64,000 nt of DNA, taken from positions 358,408 through 422,407 of the forward strand of contig QANU01104094.1 in assembly GCA_003254905.1 (NCBI GenBank), in the 5' to 3' direction. Shown here one piece after another: positions 43,880 to 54,571 of this stretch (position 1 is its first letter; the number at the start of each line of letters is the position of its first letter). The notes beneath the pieces are model-generated. The model did no database searches. It was given only the letters and a program-made list of their open reading frames with translations, and had not been told where the DNA came from. The translations under genes were made by a program, and so were the position numbers. This DNA comes from Nissolia schottii. Its lineage: Eukaryota > Streptophyta > Magnoliopsida > Fabales > Fabaceae.

Positions 43880-45138
43880 GGTTATTAAACTGGAGTGGTA
43901 ACTCATAAACTCGTATTATTTTATGATTTTAGGTACCAAAATCGAGTTAACGTAGATGTAAACTTGGCTAAACTCAATAGAACTCGGTCAAACTTGTTCA
44001 AACTCGTGAGTTCACTCATGATTTCACAAGTCTACCAAGAGGCTACACGGACTAATAGAATCCAATATATATTTTGTTTGCTCAATATTAGTTTAAAAGG
44101 TGAAGTAACTTAGTGGCATTTGTGAGGGGATGTGTTTCTCTTGTCTCAAGGGTTGCAATTTCAAATCCTTGCTTCCTCCAAATTAGAATTTTATTTTCTA
44201 TCTTCCATTTCTTATATTTTTTCTCCACTTCTTTCACTAGTTAATATTTTATTTTATTTTTTTTCACAATAACAAAAACCATCACCACACTACTCACTTT
44301 ATCTAAATTTCTCATATTTTAACTAATTTATATTTTCCTTTTTTCATTAAAACCTTTGCCGTTCATTTTCATCATAGTCTTAAAAAATATTTTTTTTCTA
44401 TTTTCCTCAGTAGTATTTGTATTATTTTTTATTTAATATAACTTTAAACATAAAAATTTATATATTTAAGAGGAAAGAAAAAGTTTGTACGTTTACTCTT
44501 GTAAATCATTAAACTAAATATATTTTATTTCTGTTATCTATTAATTCTTTTTATGATGTTAACTTGTTTATTGCTACTATTAATTGAGAGATATTTTTTT
44601 TTAGTTATGAATATTATAAATAATAGATTAATATATAAAATAAAAAATTTAATATTTTTTATTATTGTCTTTCAATACATATTAAAAGAAGAATTGCTAG
44701 ATAAATTGAAAATGAAAGATTTTATCGTTGACAAGTTTTATGATTTTTTAAAAATGTCATTCTAGATTTGGAAGAATTATTGATACATATATGTTATTTA
44801 GCCCTCATTTATATAAATCTTGCATTTGTCCTTGCCTACAAGGCCTAATTGACGCAAAACAGTGTCATTTAGATTGGTGTAACTGGTTTAGATTGTTAGT
44901 TGCGTTATTAATATGCTATAACTGGTATTTTAATTATAAGATTGTTGAAGTGTTTAATTTGGAGTTGGAGTGCTTAGTTATCCATTTCAAGTTATATTAA
45001 ATTATATTTTTGTAACATAATATATTTTATAAATATTTTTTTAATAATAGATAAACTCGTACGAATTTATTATCCGAATTTACGAGTCGAGTTTATAAAA
45101 ATTCTACAAGTTTACTTAAACTTTTGAGTTTAATAATC
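43880..45138. repeat. Possible foldback element (MITE-like)
   Basis: The left end GGTTATTAAACTGGAGTGGT and the right end (reverse complement GATTATTAAACTCAAAAG) are related in inverted order, and both are followed inward by CATAAACTCG/TATAAACTCG-type words. Flanking bases do not form a clear duplication. The interior is AT-rich and non-coding. Confidence 0.3.
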
Positions 45139-45478
45139 TTACTAGCCTTTTTTTTTTCATTAGTGACATTCAAAGTTGTTATTATTTAGTGAAAAAAAAC
45201 CAAAAAGTATCAGTATTTACTAACTTGGCACCGCCTTTTCAAGTGAATAGTTTTTCTAGATTTAATAATGAAAACAAGGTAAACTGGAAATTGTAGTTTT
45301 CACTTTTGGGTGTAATTCAGGAAATTTTTCGATGAAAATATTTTCTTTGTAATGCAACCAAAACATGTTTTCTTATCTATTTTCTATTTTCAGTAAAAAT
45401 GAAATCGAAAAACAAGTAAACCAAACACACTTAAAGTCTGATAAACTTACACAATTATCTTGTTATGTATTACATCTA

Positions 45479-46286
45479 GGGTGAAACTAGGTTGGTTTGG
45501 TTTGATTTTGGAAGGAATTTGTATCCAAACCATCATTTTTTATTGGATTGATTTGGTTTGGTTTTTGCTGAGTTTTTGTACCAAATCCAAATCAAACCGA
45601 ACCAAACATAAACGAATTGGTTTGGTTTGGTTCTTAGTTTTATCCATCAATATATAATAATTTTAAAGTATAAAAAAGGTCATAGAAAAAAGGGAGAAAA
45701 AAATAGGAAAATCAAAAGAAAAAAATGATAAAATCACAAAACCAATGCATCATAATATAATGAAAACTATTTTACATGTCTCATGACATAATTACAATCC
45801 TTAAATGATATATAAAAAGAAAATAACAATTGTTCAACTTAACAATTAACTAGTTTAAGCAGTAGAGAACTCCAAATAATAAATTTGATTCTAAAGTCAT
45901 GAAGATGTGAAGTTAAAGTACTAAGGTTACATGAGACTTGTGATATCCTTTTTTTGTTAAAAAAACTTGTGATGTCTAAGATTAAGATTTTGTAGAATTG
46001 TAATTAAATTATGGGTCTAAGGGTTAAACTAGGTGGGAGTAGTAGGTTGGATTATAGGTAAAATAAATTTTTTAAAAAATTGCATTTTAATTGAATTATT
46101 TTGAATTATCTTGAATTATCAAATTGATTTGGATTAAAAAATTATAAAATCCAAAATCCAATCCATTAATAATTTGATTTGGTCAATTTTTCTGTATAAT
46201 GATACCATGACTCAAACCAAATCTAACAAAATAGATTTAGTTTGGATTGACTAAATTCGACAGATTGGATCGGTCTAGTTTCACCC
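45479..46286. repeat. MITE-like element with GGGTGAAACTAG ends
   Basis: It starts GGGTGAAACTAG and ends CTAGTTTCACCC, a perfect 12-bp inverted terminal repeat, with inverted enrichment for TTGGTTTGGTTT (left) and AAACCAAATC (right) inside. The 808-bp interior is AT-rich and non-coding. A target duplication could not be settled. Confidence 0.55.
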
Positions 46287-46653
46287 GTATCATCAGCTAT
46301 CTTAGAAAGTCTTGGATATGATAAGATATAATTGTATGACAATGTTATATTATTTACAACAAGTGCATCAAAATTAAATCCAAGACCAAAAAAAAAAGTC
46401 ATAATTAAGAACTGACGAATGAACAGAATTAACTGGTAATCATTTTAATTTTCTACAGTTCATCCCCCGGGTTACCTTAGGTTTAGAACAGATACCAAAC
46501 CCTTTTCAAGAAAAAATAGATTGACCTAAAAATTGTCATGGCCAAAAATAAAGAACTTGCAAAGTATTACATTAAGCTTCCTCGGGCGGCAACTACTAAC
46601 GTCATAGCTCATGCAAAACTAGCAGCAAAAGAAAACACGACATAGCACTTGGA

Positions 46654-49600
46654 TTACACGGGAGGCTTCCCAGTACCAAGAAGCTGACCAATTAGATTAG
46701 TCACCTGGCCAAAACATATACAAATCAGTTTAGACAACATGGCAATTAATATATTCAACATTAGCAATTTCCACAGTGCTGCCTTGAGGCGAGAGGCGCC
46801 AAAAAGTGCATGTCTCACAAGAAGAAAAGCTTAAAAACAGTAAAATATGTAACTATAATGCAGAAATGTCATATAAGTTAAAAACGTCATAATGACGACC
46901 ATATAGTAAGATCCTTAGTAAATCATGATAATATGTAGACAACAAGCTTTAAAAGCTAGAGTTGATAACCAAAATAGATGTGTGGTAGTCCGAAAGTTAC
47001 TAAAAATTCCTAAAGTTCACCCCAAAAATCTTTAAAACAGTATAGGAAATTAGGAATGCATCCCATAATAGTCAATCACAGATAATGACATGGCCAACCC
47101 CAAAACCACTATAGTGGTATTGCGGATAGCAGGATGATCGCTATTTCAAAATAAGCAGGGACAATATACACAATTTCTATTACACATTATAGGTATTCAA
47201 ATCTCAAAAAACTACTCAACTTGAGATATACTTTGAACATGACATAACTAATAACAAGTCAATAATAGTGATTATAAGTTGATAACATGGTTAATTTAGT
47301 CTTCAAAGCAACCAAAACAAAATGCCTTCGAGAGAAGGGGAAAAAAAAAAGCTGAGGGGAAAAGCTTGAAACAGAGCAAGAAAGCTGGTTAAACAGGCAA
47401 AACAAAGTAGATTTCGTGAGGAAAAAAATGCTCAAATATTCTCGTAGCTTTTTCTTTGTTCCATGGGTTTGGCTATGAAAGAGCAAGATTGCTCTGTTTT
47501 GAGAGAATAAAAACAGATCACCTGCTGGAAACCAAAAAGCTGGGGAAGTTGAAGTCAGTGTAGTTAAAGGCGAGAAAAGCCATGCTTAAAGCACTGAGGC
47601 AAGGTGTTAGAAGCCTCCCCACCTTTCCCATCTGAGGCGATGCCTCTGCAGCCAGGCATGCGCTTGTTGTGCCTTTCAGGAGCTTTTACATTTTTCTAAA
47701 AAAACAATTGTGCAAGTTAAAAAGACCGTATGGCAGTTCATCCCATTAAAGCCATAATCAGCAGCTCTCTCCACAAGTTACAAAAGTAAGGACCCCACCA
47801 CCACCACTTGAGCATTCAACAGTCTACACTCAGCACCTCTTGGAGCTGAAGTAAAAAGGTCCACCACTTTAGGCCCCCCACCTCCTGGAGTCTGCACCGC
47901 TTGAGTTGAGCATTATGCATTCTACACTCTAGATCTGATTTTTTTTCCATCTTTAAATGAACATTTAGACTTTTATATCTTTGTAATTTTTGGTATGCTA
48001 CCATAAATATATTTTTTTAGTATTTGAAGGTTATTATTTTGCATTTACTAAGAATTTTAGTGTTCCAAGTTATCTGATAAATATATATTATTAGTTGTAT
48101 ATTTTACTGTTTTTCATGCCTTTCCTTAGTGAGGTGTGCGCCTTTTGACACCTCTTGCCTCAGCGAAGGATAAAGCCCTAGCGCCATAAGGGCACTTTCC
48201 ACCTTTGACTACCTCGGTTGAAGAAGTTGACAAGGGCAAAATAGAAATTTCAGCTGTTTAAGTGAGGGCAAGACATAAGTTTCATTAGTTAAAGTGATGG
48301 TAAAATAAAAAATTTTAAACAGTCAGTATAGAAAAAATAGAAATTTCAGTAATATAGGTGAGCGAAAGCAGGACCAGAAGTGGCTCGACCGTTTTTACAG
48401 CACCCCTCGATATGCAATCATGACAGCAGTAAAAACACCAGCGACCAGATGCGATTCACAGCCACGGCTACGACAGCCGCCACAACAAACGCGACACAAT
48501 GAGCTTCCCATCACAGGACACTGGCCATAACGCTCCCCAGCGGCACTATAGTGATGTGACAGCACATTATTAACTACCCTGGTGCATCCATAGACTAATC
48601 ACAAGCAGTGTTAACAAATATCCACTATAGCGCCACAATAGCAAAATAGCGTAGCAGTAGGTTTTGAGCAAAACGCTATTTCCGCTATTGACAACACTGA
48701 TCACAGGATTCAGTTTCATGGATGTCATCACTTCAATATATTCTTTCATTGAATTTACATCCTTCATCATCTTCCATTTCTAAGTCAATCTCATGAACAC
48801 TAGGAAGTGACTTTAAGTCTTCTCTGTCATCTTGGCTTTTAAGTTAACCTTACTAGTTCCTAAACCTATTATTAAAATTAGACTTCTCTAATTGATACTA
48901 AAGCGCTTGAGGTGAGTGCCTCGATAAAATGATAAAAGTGTCATTAAGGCAGAAAAAGTGGCCTTGCAGAGGAGGGCCTGAACTGGTGTAAGGCAATGAG
49001 GCCTTATAGCACCTTGCCTTAGTGCCTTGGGCGCGCTTTTTAGCACCTTTGACTACACCGGCAGCTTCCCATGATTACAAAAGCAAACGCAATGTTGAAA
49101 TTAGAAGTTTCATGACTACACAAGCTATGCATTGCATCAGATTATCATGACACCAGGCAGCAGAAATTTCAAAAACATTGACATACATTAAACCAAATGC
49201 TACGAAAAATTTCAAATCCAAACCCTGTAAGGTTTCATCACAAAACATGTGAGAAACTATCTTACATTGAGAAACACAACTGAATGAAGATGAGAACAAG
49301 GAATAACTTATACATTCCAAAAGTAAACATCTTACATGCCAGTACTTTGAAACACAGCGGTCAATGCAACTATTTTCACCCATGTTCAGCTCAGACTCCT
49401 TGTACCTGAAAAGATAAAATGAAGAACAAATATTATTGCTCACATTCAACCATTATCCAAATTATGAAAAAGCAGACAGAGGAATAAGAAACTAATATTT
49501 CCAAAATTGCAGGAGGACATTCATACTGTTTATGCTGTTAGAAGTAAGGCAACAACAAAAGAATTTTCCTACCTGTTGTCAACACACTTATTGAAACAGG

Positions 49601-50081
49601 TCTGGGTCATCCTGAACAGGAAAAACAGCAAAGGGTTAGTCGTATTCAACATTATACTTACTAACAAGGGAATCTTCCCAAACAAACAGCAGTTAGATTC
49701 TACATTATACTTGCTAACAAACAACAGCCACAACAATCTAGATAAATACTATGCTGTATTAACAGTGGCAGAGGAATTTATAAGGGAAGCGGATAACAAA
49801 TTGTCAAACTTGAATGAAAAATAAAAGGGGCAGAGGAAGTTACAAAGAAACCTACTTATTGAATAATTCAACCCTATACTCCATCTCCTTTTCAGCCATT
49901 CCAAATATCTGCTCCATTACAACAAAAATTGCTCAAATTGCAACCAAAAAACAATCAAAGCTCAATAATCAAATCACACCCCAAATAAAAAGAATCAAGA
50001 CAATTAAAGATCCAAGACAGTGAAAGGAATACATGCCTGTTCTTTATCCAAGGTAGAAGGAGGGATGTTGCTGGCAGCCAT
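46654..50081 (-). CDS. TIM10: Mitochondrial small TIM chaperone TIM10, five exons
   Basis: Exons are 50037-50081, 49856-49908, 49573-49611, 49336-49405 and 46654-46704. They total 258 nt and encode 85 residues, the usual TIM10 size. TIM10 works with TIM9 in the mitochondrial intermembrane space, escorting hydrophobic carrier precursors to the TIM22 complex. The twin CX3C motif is present as CFNKC and CIDRC, flanked by EMEYRVELFNKMTQ and YKESELNMGENS; the protein ends GQLLGTGKPPV. The start at 50081 (MAASNIPPSTLDKEQ) is the only one in frame. Phase requires exon 1 to end CAG before GCATGT, so intron 1 uses a GC donor; the other introns are GT-AG. Intron 4 (2.6 kb) contains foldback repeats. 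Upstream, 50955-51113 may be a leader exon. The coding sequence appears undamaged. Confidence 0.94.
47558..49058. repeat. Foldback repeats rich in GCCTCAGGCG-type words in TIM10 intron 4
   Basis: The left arm at 47558 (GTGTAGTTAAAGGCG, then GCACTGAGGCAAGGTG) is matched in inverted order by two right arms. One ends near 48218 (CACCTTTGACTAC) and one ends at 49058 (CACCTTGCCTTAGTGC, then CACCTTTGACTACAC). Arms are about 60 bp or more and imperfect. A block at 48600-48690 with CGCTATTTCCGCTATTG words lies between the right arms. This suggests one element of 0.66 or 1.5 kb, or two elements side by side. No clear duplication was found. Confidence 0.45.
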
Positions 50082-50928
50082 TGCACCTTGAAAGCTCAAG
50101 AGATACACCAATTCAATTGACAAAAACCACTGATTACAAGTTGCGAGAAATTTTTCGTGGATAAATACTATGCTGTATTAACAGTTGCAGAGGGATGAGA
50201 ATAGGAACGATAGCAATGGCAATCGGCCAGGTCAAAGGCAGAGAGTACTTCCCAGATCCCAGGCCCAAGCCTCCAAATTTATCCCCGCCCCAACCAATAT
50301 ATATATACACACACACATTAAATTCTTAATGGCTATTGCAAAAGCGCGTGCGCACATACATAGATATATACATATACACACATATATATCAGCCAAACAA
50401 CGGGTAGAAAAGGAAACTGATTCCTGCAACAGCATGGAGAAATAAGAACTTGCTCATTCAAAAACACTATAAATGAAACCACAAAATGGTTATATTTTTC
50501 TTTTCCTAAGAAAAAAAGAAGGAAGAAAAAAAAAATCCTTGAACTCACACGGGACAATCTGCGAGAACCACAATTTTTTTTTTCTATATTGGTTGAATGC
50601 ATATTGAAAAGATGAAAGTGGGCTAGTTTACAACAGTAACGAAAATTCATGAATGGCATAGTGCAAGAAAGAACCATGCTATCATGACTTAAAACAAAAC
50701 AAGATTATATATTAAAATTCAGATCCGAAAATGATTACGTGGTAACAGTTGCGTTTGTTATGTGAAACAACCAAACCTGAAATATAATTAGAAAAAATCA
50801 TGGACCCAGCAACGAGAAAGGTCAAGGACTTAAACAGTTTGGAGTAAGAATTGAGGTTAATTATATGAAAATGGAGGAGAAAAAACAAGCAGCTATAAGG
50901 ATAGGTGGAAGTGAGAGAAAGAAACAAG

Positions 50929-51114
50929 TTAAAGGAAAATAAAAAGAAAAACCTTGTTATGCTTGAAAGGAATGAAGTTTAGAGATACGGCGGCGTCAAC
51001 ACAAGGACGGCAGGGGTAAGCGTGGCAAAGCGATTCAGGAGCCGCGGCGTGAGTCAGAGAGGGCTCAGGCTTGGAGGCGCAAGGGTTAGTGAAGGTGAGG
51101 ACAGAAGTAGTCAT
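50929..51114 (-). other. Possible TIM10 leader exon or upstream ORF
   Basis: A 61-codon minus-strand frame starts at 51114. It is GC-richer than its surroundings at 50960-51110 and includes a donor-like AACAAG|GTTTTTC near 50954. If spliced to an acceptor just before the TIM10 start (CTTTCAAG near 50087) it would form a 5' leader with an upstream ATG. The peptide (contains LCHAYPCRPCVDAAV) is not recognised. It could also be an unrelated short gene or chance. Confidence 0.3.
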
Positions 51115-53410
51115 CGTCCTTGTTAATATGAAATTTTAAATAGTTTTCAAATTACTTTCTTACCCTTTCTTCCTCCCCTCAATTTAGGGGGGTTGATTTT
51201 GTAAAACATTTTGGAATGATGTTCAATGAATAAAAAACTAAGGTACTCTCTTCTACCGTTGGTTTTATTACCGTCTCGAGGGTTGTCGTGAATAACTTTT
51301 AGAGTTGTTTAATACTCTTTAAAAGTTAAAATATTAATATAATTTTAAATTTTAATGATTATTATTACTCTTTTTAATATTTATGTTTATTATAATAATT
51401 TTACAGATAAAAAATTACTTCAAAATAAATTTACTAAATATTATTCTTATAACTTTTGCATTTTTTTTTTACCAAATAATATTGTTAAACTTTTTTAGAG
51501 TAACTTTTAGAGAGTCAAAAAGTTCAACATCTCTCAAAACAAATAAGATTTGACGTTACTGCAACTAACTCTAAGAACCACGATCGCATTGGGACTACAT
51601 TTGCATTGTACTCTATATGTGAAAGGGGAGATGTGGGATGAGTCTTGGGGAAAATTCAATGAAGAACAACGCCTAAAACACTCTCATGAGACATATCCAA
51701 AACACCAACTAAAACATGCAATACGTAATATACATACATATTGTACACAATTATACATTGTTATCACTCAAATTTCAAATTTGAACCATCTTTAGCCGAA
51801 GGGATTAGAAAGAGAGTTCCACAGCTAGGCCAAAATAAGTGACTCCCATCCGGTGAAGGATCCATAAAAGCTAAGTTATGGTGGGCTAGGGGATTGCTCG
51901 GTTTGAAGACTTTAGCTGAGATGGCAAGGGGCTATGAAAATAGTCGTGCAGAAATAGCTAAAGTAGCAGTTAATCTTCAGCAGCGGTTTTCGAAGTAGGC
52001 AGTTTGCATTGGCTATAGCGGGACAGTTTTTGTTACATGGTGGAGTTGGAAGTTACACCACAATGGCAGTGTGGTTACATGCTAATTTGGATGATGTCAT
52101 ATATGCCTGTGGATTGCTAGTATTTATACTTGGAAGACTCAACCTTATCTAACCATTTAGGGTAGGGATTCTATATTTTTGGAAGGTTGATGCTCACAAA
52201 AGAAAGGGAAATAATGGGTCATATTAAAAGCATCGAAAGGAGAAAGAAGTAGATCCAAGACAACATGAGTCTTGTCACCAGTGGTGAAGGGAAGTAATAC
52301 GTTCGTCTTCCAGAGTTCTGAATTCTCCATGTCAGGGTCAGGGGAAAACCTAGGTTTGTCGCTAGGAGTAACTTAGGAAGATGATGTCACATGCTTGGAG
52401 TTCTTGGAAGCCATGGATATGAGCACTTGAGTAGCTTATAAAGCAACTAGGAAGGAAGATTTCTTGCATGAAGGGAAAGTTTGAGAAGAAGGAAAAATTA
52501 TGTTTCTTTTCAAAATAAAAGTGAAGGATGATCAAATGATATGAATTCTCTTTCCAAATTGGGGTTTTCATAGCCATGGAACAATCACAGGGGAAGCTAT
52601 GAGTGTAGGGAATAGTAATGTCCTATCTGGCTCAATCGTACGGTTGTAACTACTTTAAGATGCGTGTACTCGTCTATTTGTCCTCAATACTCTGCAACTA
52701 AGTAAATAGTCATGATTATGGTTCCTAAAATCAAAAGGTCAAGGTTTTCATTTCAATTAAATAATACTTCCATATTAAAATTTGGAATGGAAATTCAAAG
52801 GGTCAGGTGAATCAAAGTAATTTAAAAATCGATGGTTACTACTTTTACACAAGTTCATAATAAAATAATCCTAAATTTTTGAGACAAACAACTAAAATTT
52901 GTCATTCTTCCTCACCCAAGTGTCGTCAAAATGACAAATTCTGGGGCATCATGTTATCCTAAATATTATTTTTTTCATGACAAGTGGAGGATGACATTTT
53001 GAGTCATGTCAGTGCTAAGGGGACTACTCGTAAAATGTGGTGCTCTCAACCCATATCTGCAACAACGATAAGGAGATTTCAAAGGGAGGCGGTGGAGGTC
53101 AGTTGAGGTCGAGAGAGTGAGAGTTAGAGGATTTGAGAGTGATAGGGTTTTGGTGAGAGAGTTGAGAGGATTTGAGGGTGAGGTTTTCTTTGATAAAGGA
53201 AAGGTTTGAGAGAGAGACACACGAGTTTATGGACTCTCAAAAATAACTTTAGATTTTTTAAAATTGTCAACTGCCGCCAAGTGCAAACCAACCACCACAA
53301 GCATAATAACACTCATGACAATTAAGGTAAACTGTCAGGAAGTTCTGAGTTACAGCACATCCGTGATGGTTGTTTGTAAACTGCCACAAAACAGTCACCA
53401 CATAACGAAT
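51115..53410. other. Intergenic region, no gene recognised
   Basis: AT-rich to 51540. Then a mixed region with short open frames on both strands (51550-51795, 52362-52577, 52975-53220) for which no domain is seen. A transposon-like end lies at 53424. Nothing else is supported. Confidence 0.45.
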
Positions 53411-53424
53411 ACTTTCTTGTAGTG
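53270..53424 (-). mobile_element. One terminus of a CACTA-type DNA transposon
   Basis: The minus strand at 53424 reads CACTACAAGAAAG, the standard CACTA tip. It is followed by subterminal words of similar type (GTGGTGACTG, GTGGCAGTTTAC, GTGGTTGGTTTG, GGCGGCAGTTGAC). The opposite end was not found in the preceding 2 kb, so this is a remnant or a longer element with unrecognised borders. Confidence 0.45.
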
Positions 53425-53693
53425 TTTGTTCCCCACACTGGAACTAGAACTTGAATAAAAATAATTAAGTTGCAAGCAAAATCCATACATTGGCACTGAC
53501 AATACAATCTATTGAGTTATTCTGTGTAGGGTTAATTAAGTTTTTCATCCCTGTAATTTGGGAAAGTTTGGTTTTGGTCCCTCTGTGTAACTTTTAGTCC
53601 CTGTAAAATTTAAAAATTTGGTTTTAGTCCCTGGGGTGGGGTGAGGGTTGACTGGGCTGATGTGGCGCTGACGCGGCGCGCCACGTGGGATGC

Positions 53694-53868
53694 NNNNNNN
53701 NNNNNNNNNNNNNNNNNNNNNNNNNNNNNNNNNNNNNNNNNNNNNNNNNNNNNNNNNNNNNNNNNNNNNNNNNNNNNNNNNNNNNNNNNNNNNNNNNNNN
53801 NNNNNNNNNNNNNNNNNNNNNNNNNNNNNNNNNNNNNNNNNNNNNNNNNNNNNNNNNNNNNNNNNNNN
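53694..53868. other. Assembly gap (175 N)
   Basis: A run of N lies exactly where the left arm of the foldback element would meet its loop, next to TCGGG repeats. The long hairpin and repeats probably blocked assembly; the true length is unknown. A single N also occurs at 56987. Confidence 0.99.
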
Positions 53869-53890
53869 TCGGGTCGGGTCGGGTCGGGTT
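53869..53890 (+). repeat. (CGGGT)n run in the foldback loop
   Basis: About four copies of TCGGG follow directly after the gap and then degenerate to TTGGG-type words. The run probably extends into the gap. Confidence 0.85.
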
Positions 53891-54571
53891 TGGGTTGGGT
53901 TTTGAGGTTATGTCACGTGGCATCCCACGTGGCGCGCCGCGTCAGCGCCACTTCAGCCCAGTCAACCCTCACCCCACCCCAGGGACTAAAACCAAATTTT
54001 TAAATTTTACAGGGACTAAAAGTTACACAGAGGGACTAAAACCAAACTTTCCCAAATTACAGGGATGAAAAACTTAATTAACCCTTCTGTGTATTACTCA
54101 TCAATTTGTGCACATCACTCTATAACTGAAACTTGAGAGTAAACTTACATAAGTCATAAATTGCCAACTCTAGTGCCATCTATCGAGAACAGAGCAGTAA
54201 TACATAAGGAAATATACACATTTCTTGAGTACTTTAAGTTTTTGAAAATCCACAAAATGAACCATTTTTGTTCCCTGAATTGATATTTTAAAACAATGTG
54301 AACTCATTAATTATTTGTTGCCAACAATAATATCAAAAACCACCCCCAAAAAAACACATGGTTATTCCAATACTTGAAGCAAACTCTTCACAATGGCTTA
54401 AACCAATATTCTTAACTGCCCAATAGGATTGCTTACTCCTTCTAACACGCTATTCAATTATTTTTCATCTTTTATATTGCACGTGACAATTGAAATAGGA
54501 CAAGACAACTACAATGCGATATATAGAGTGAGAAGACAATAATTTTGACCGATGACATTGTGAGTTTCTTG

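Larger units (their letters stand above)
53529..54084. mobile_element. Mutator-like foldback element with 165-bp inverted repeats
   Basis: The left arm 53529-53693 and right arm 53920-54084 are near-perfect reverse complements over 165 bp (one clear mismatch, T/A in GGGCTGATGTGG). Tips are GGGTTAATTAAG. A perfect 9-bp direct repeat TTCTGTGTA flanks the element (53520-53528 and 54085-54093), the Mutator-type signature. The inner ends of the arms are GC-rich (GGCGCGCCACGTGG). The loop holds TCGGG repeats and an unsequenced gap. There is no coding capacity in what is visible. It lies about 490 bp past the stop of ABCG23. Confidence 0.9.

Noticed and set aside
53624-54068. Several open frames across the N gap
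   Set aside because: They run through unknown bases and the arms of a foldback element; they are not interpretable as genes.
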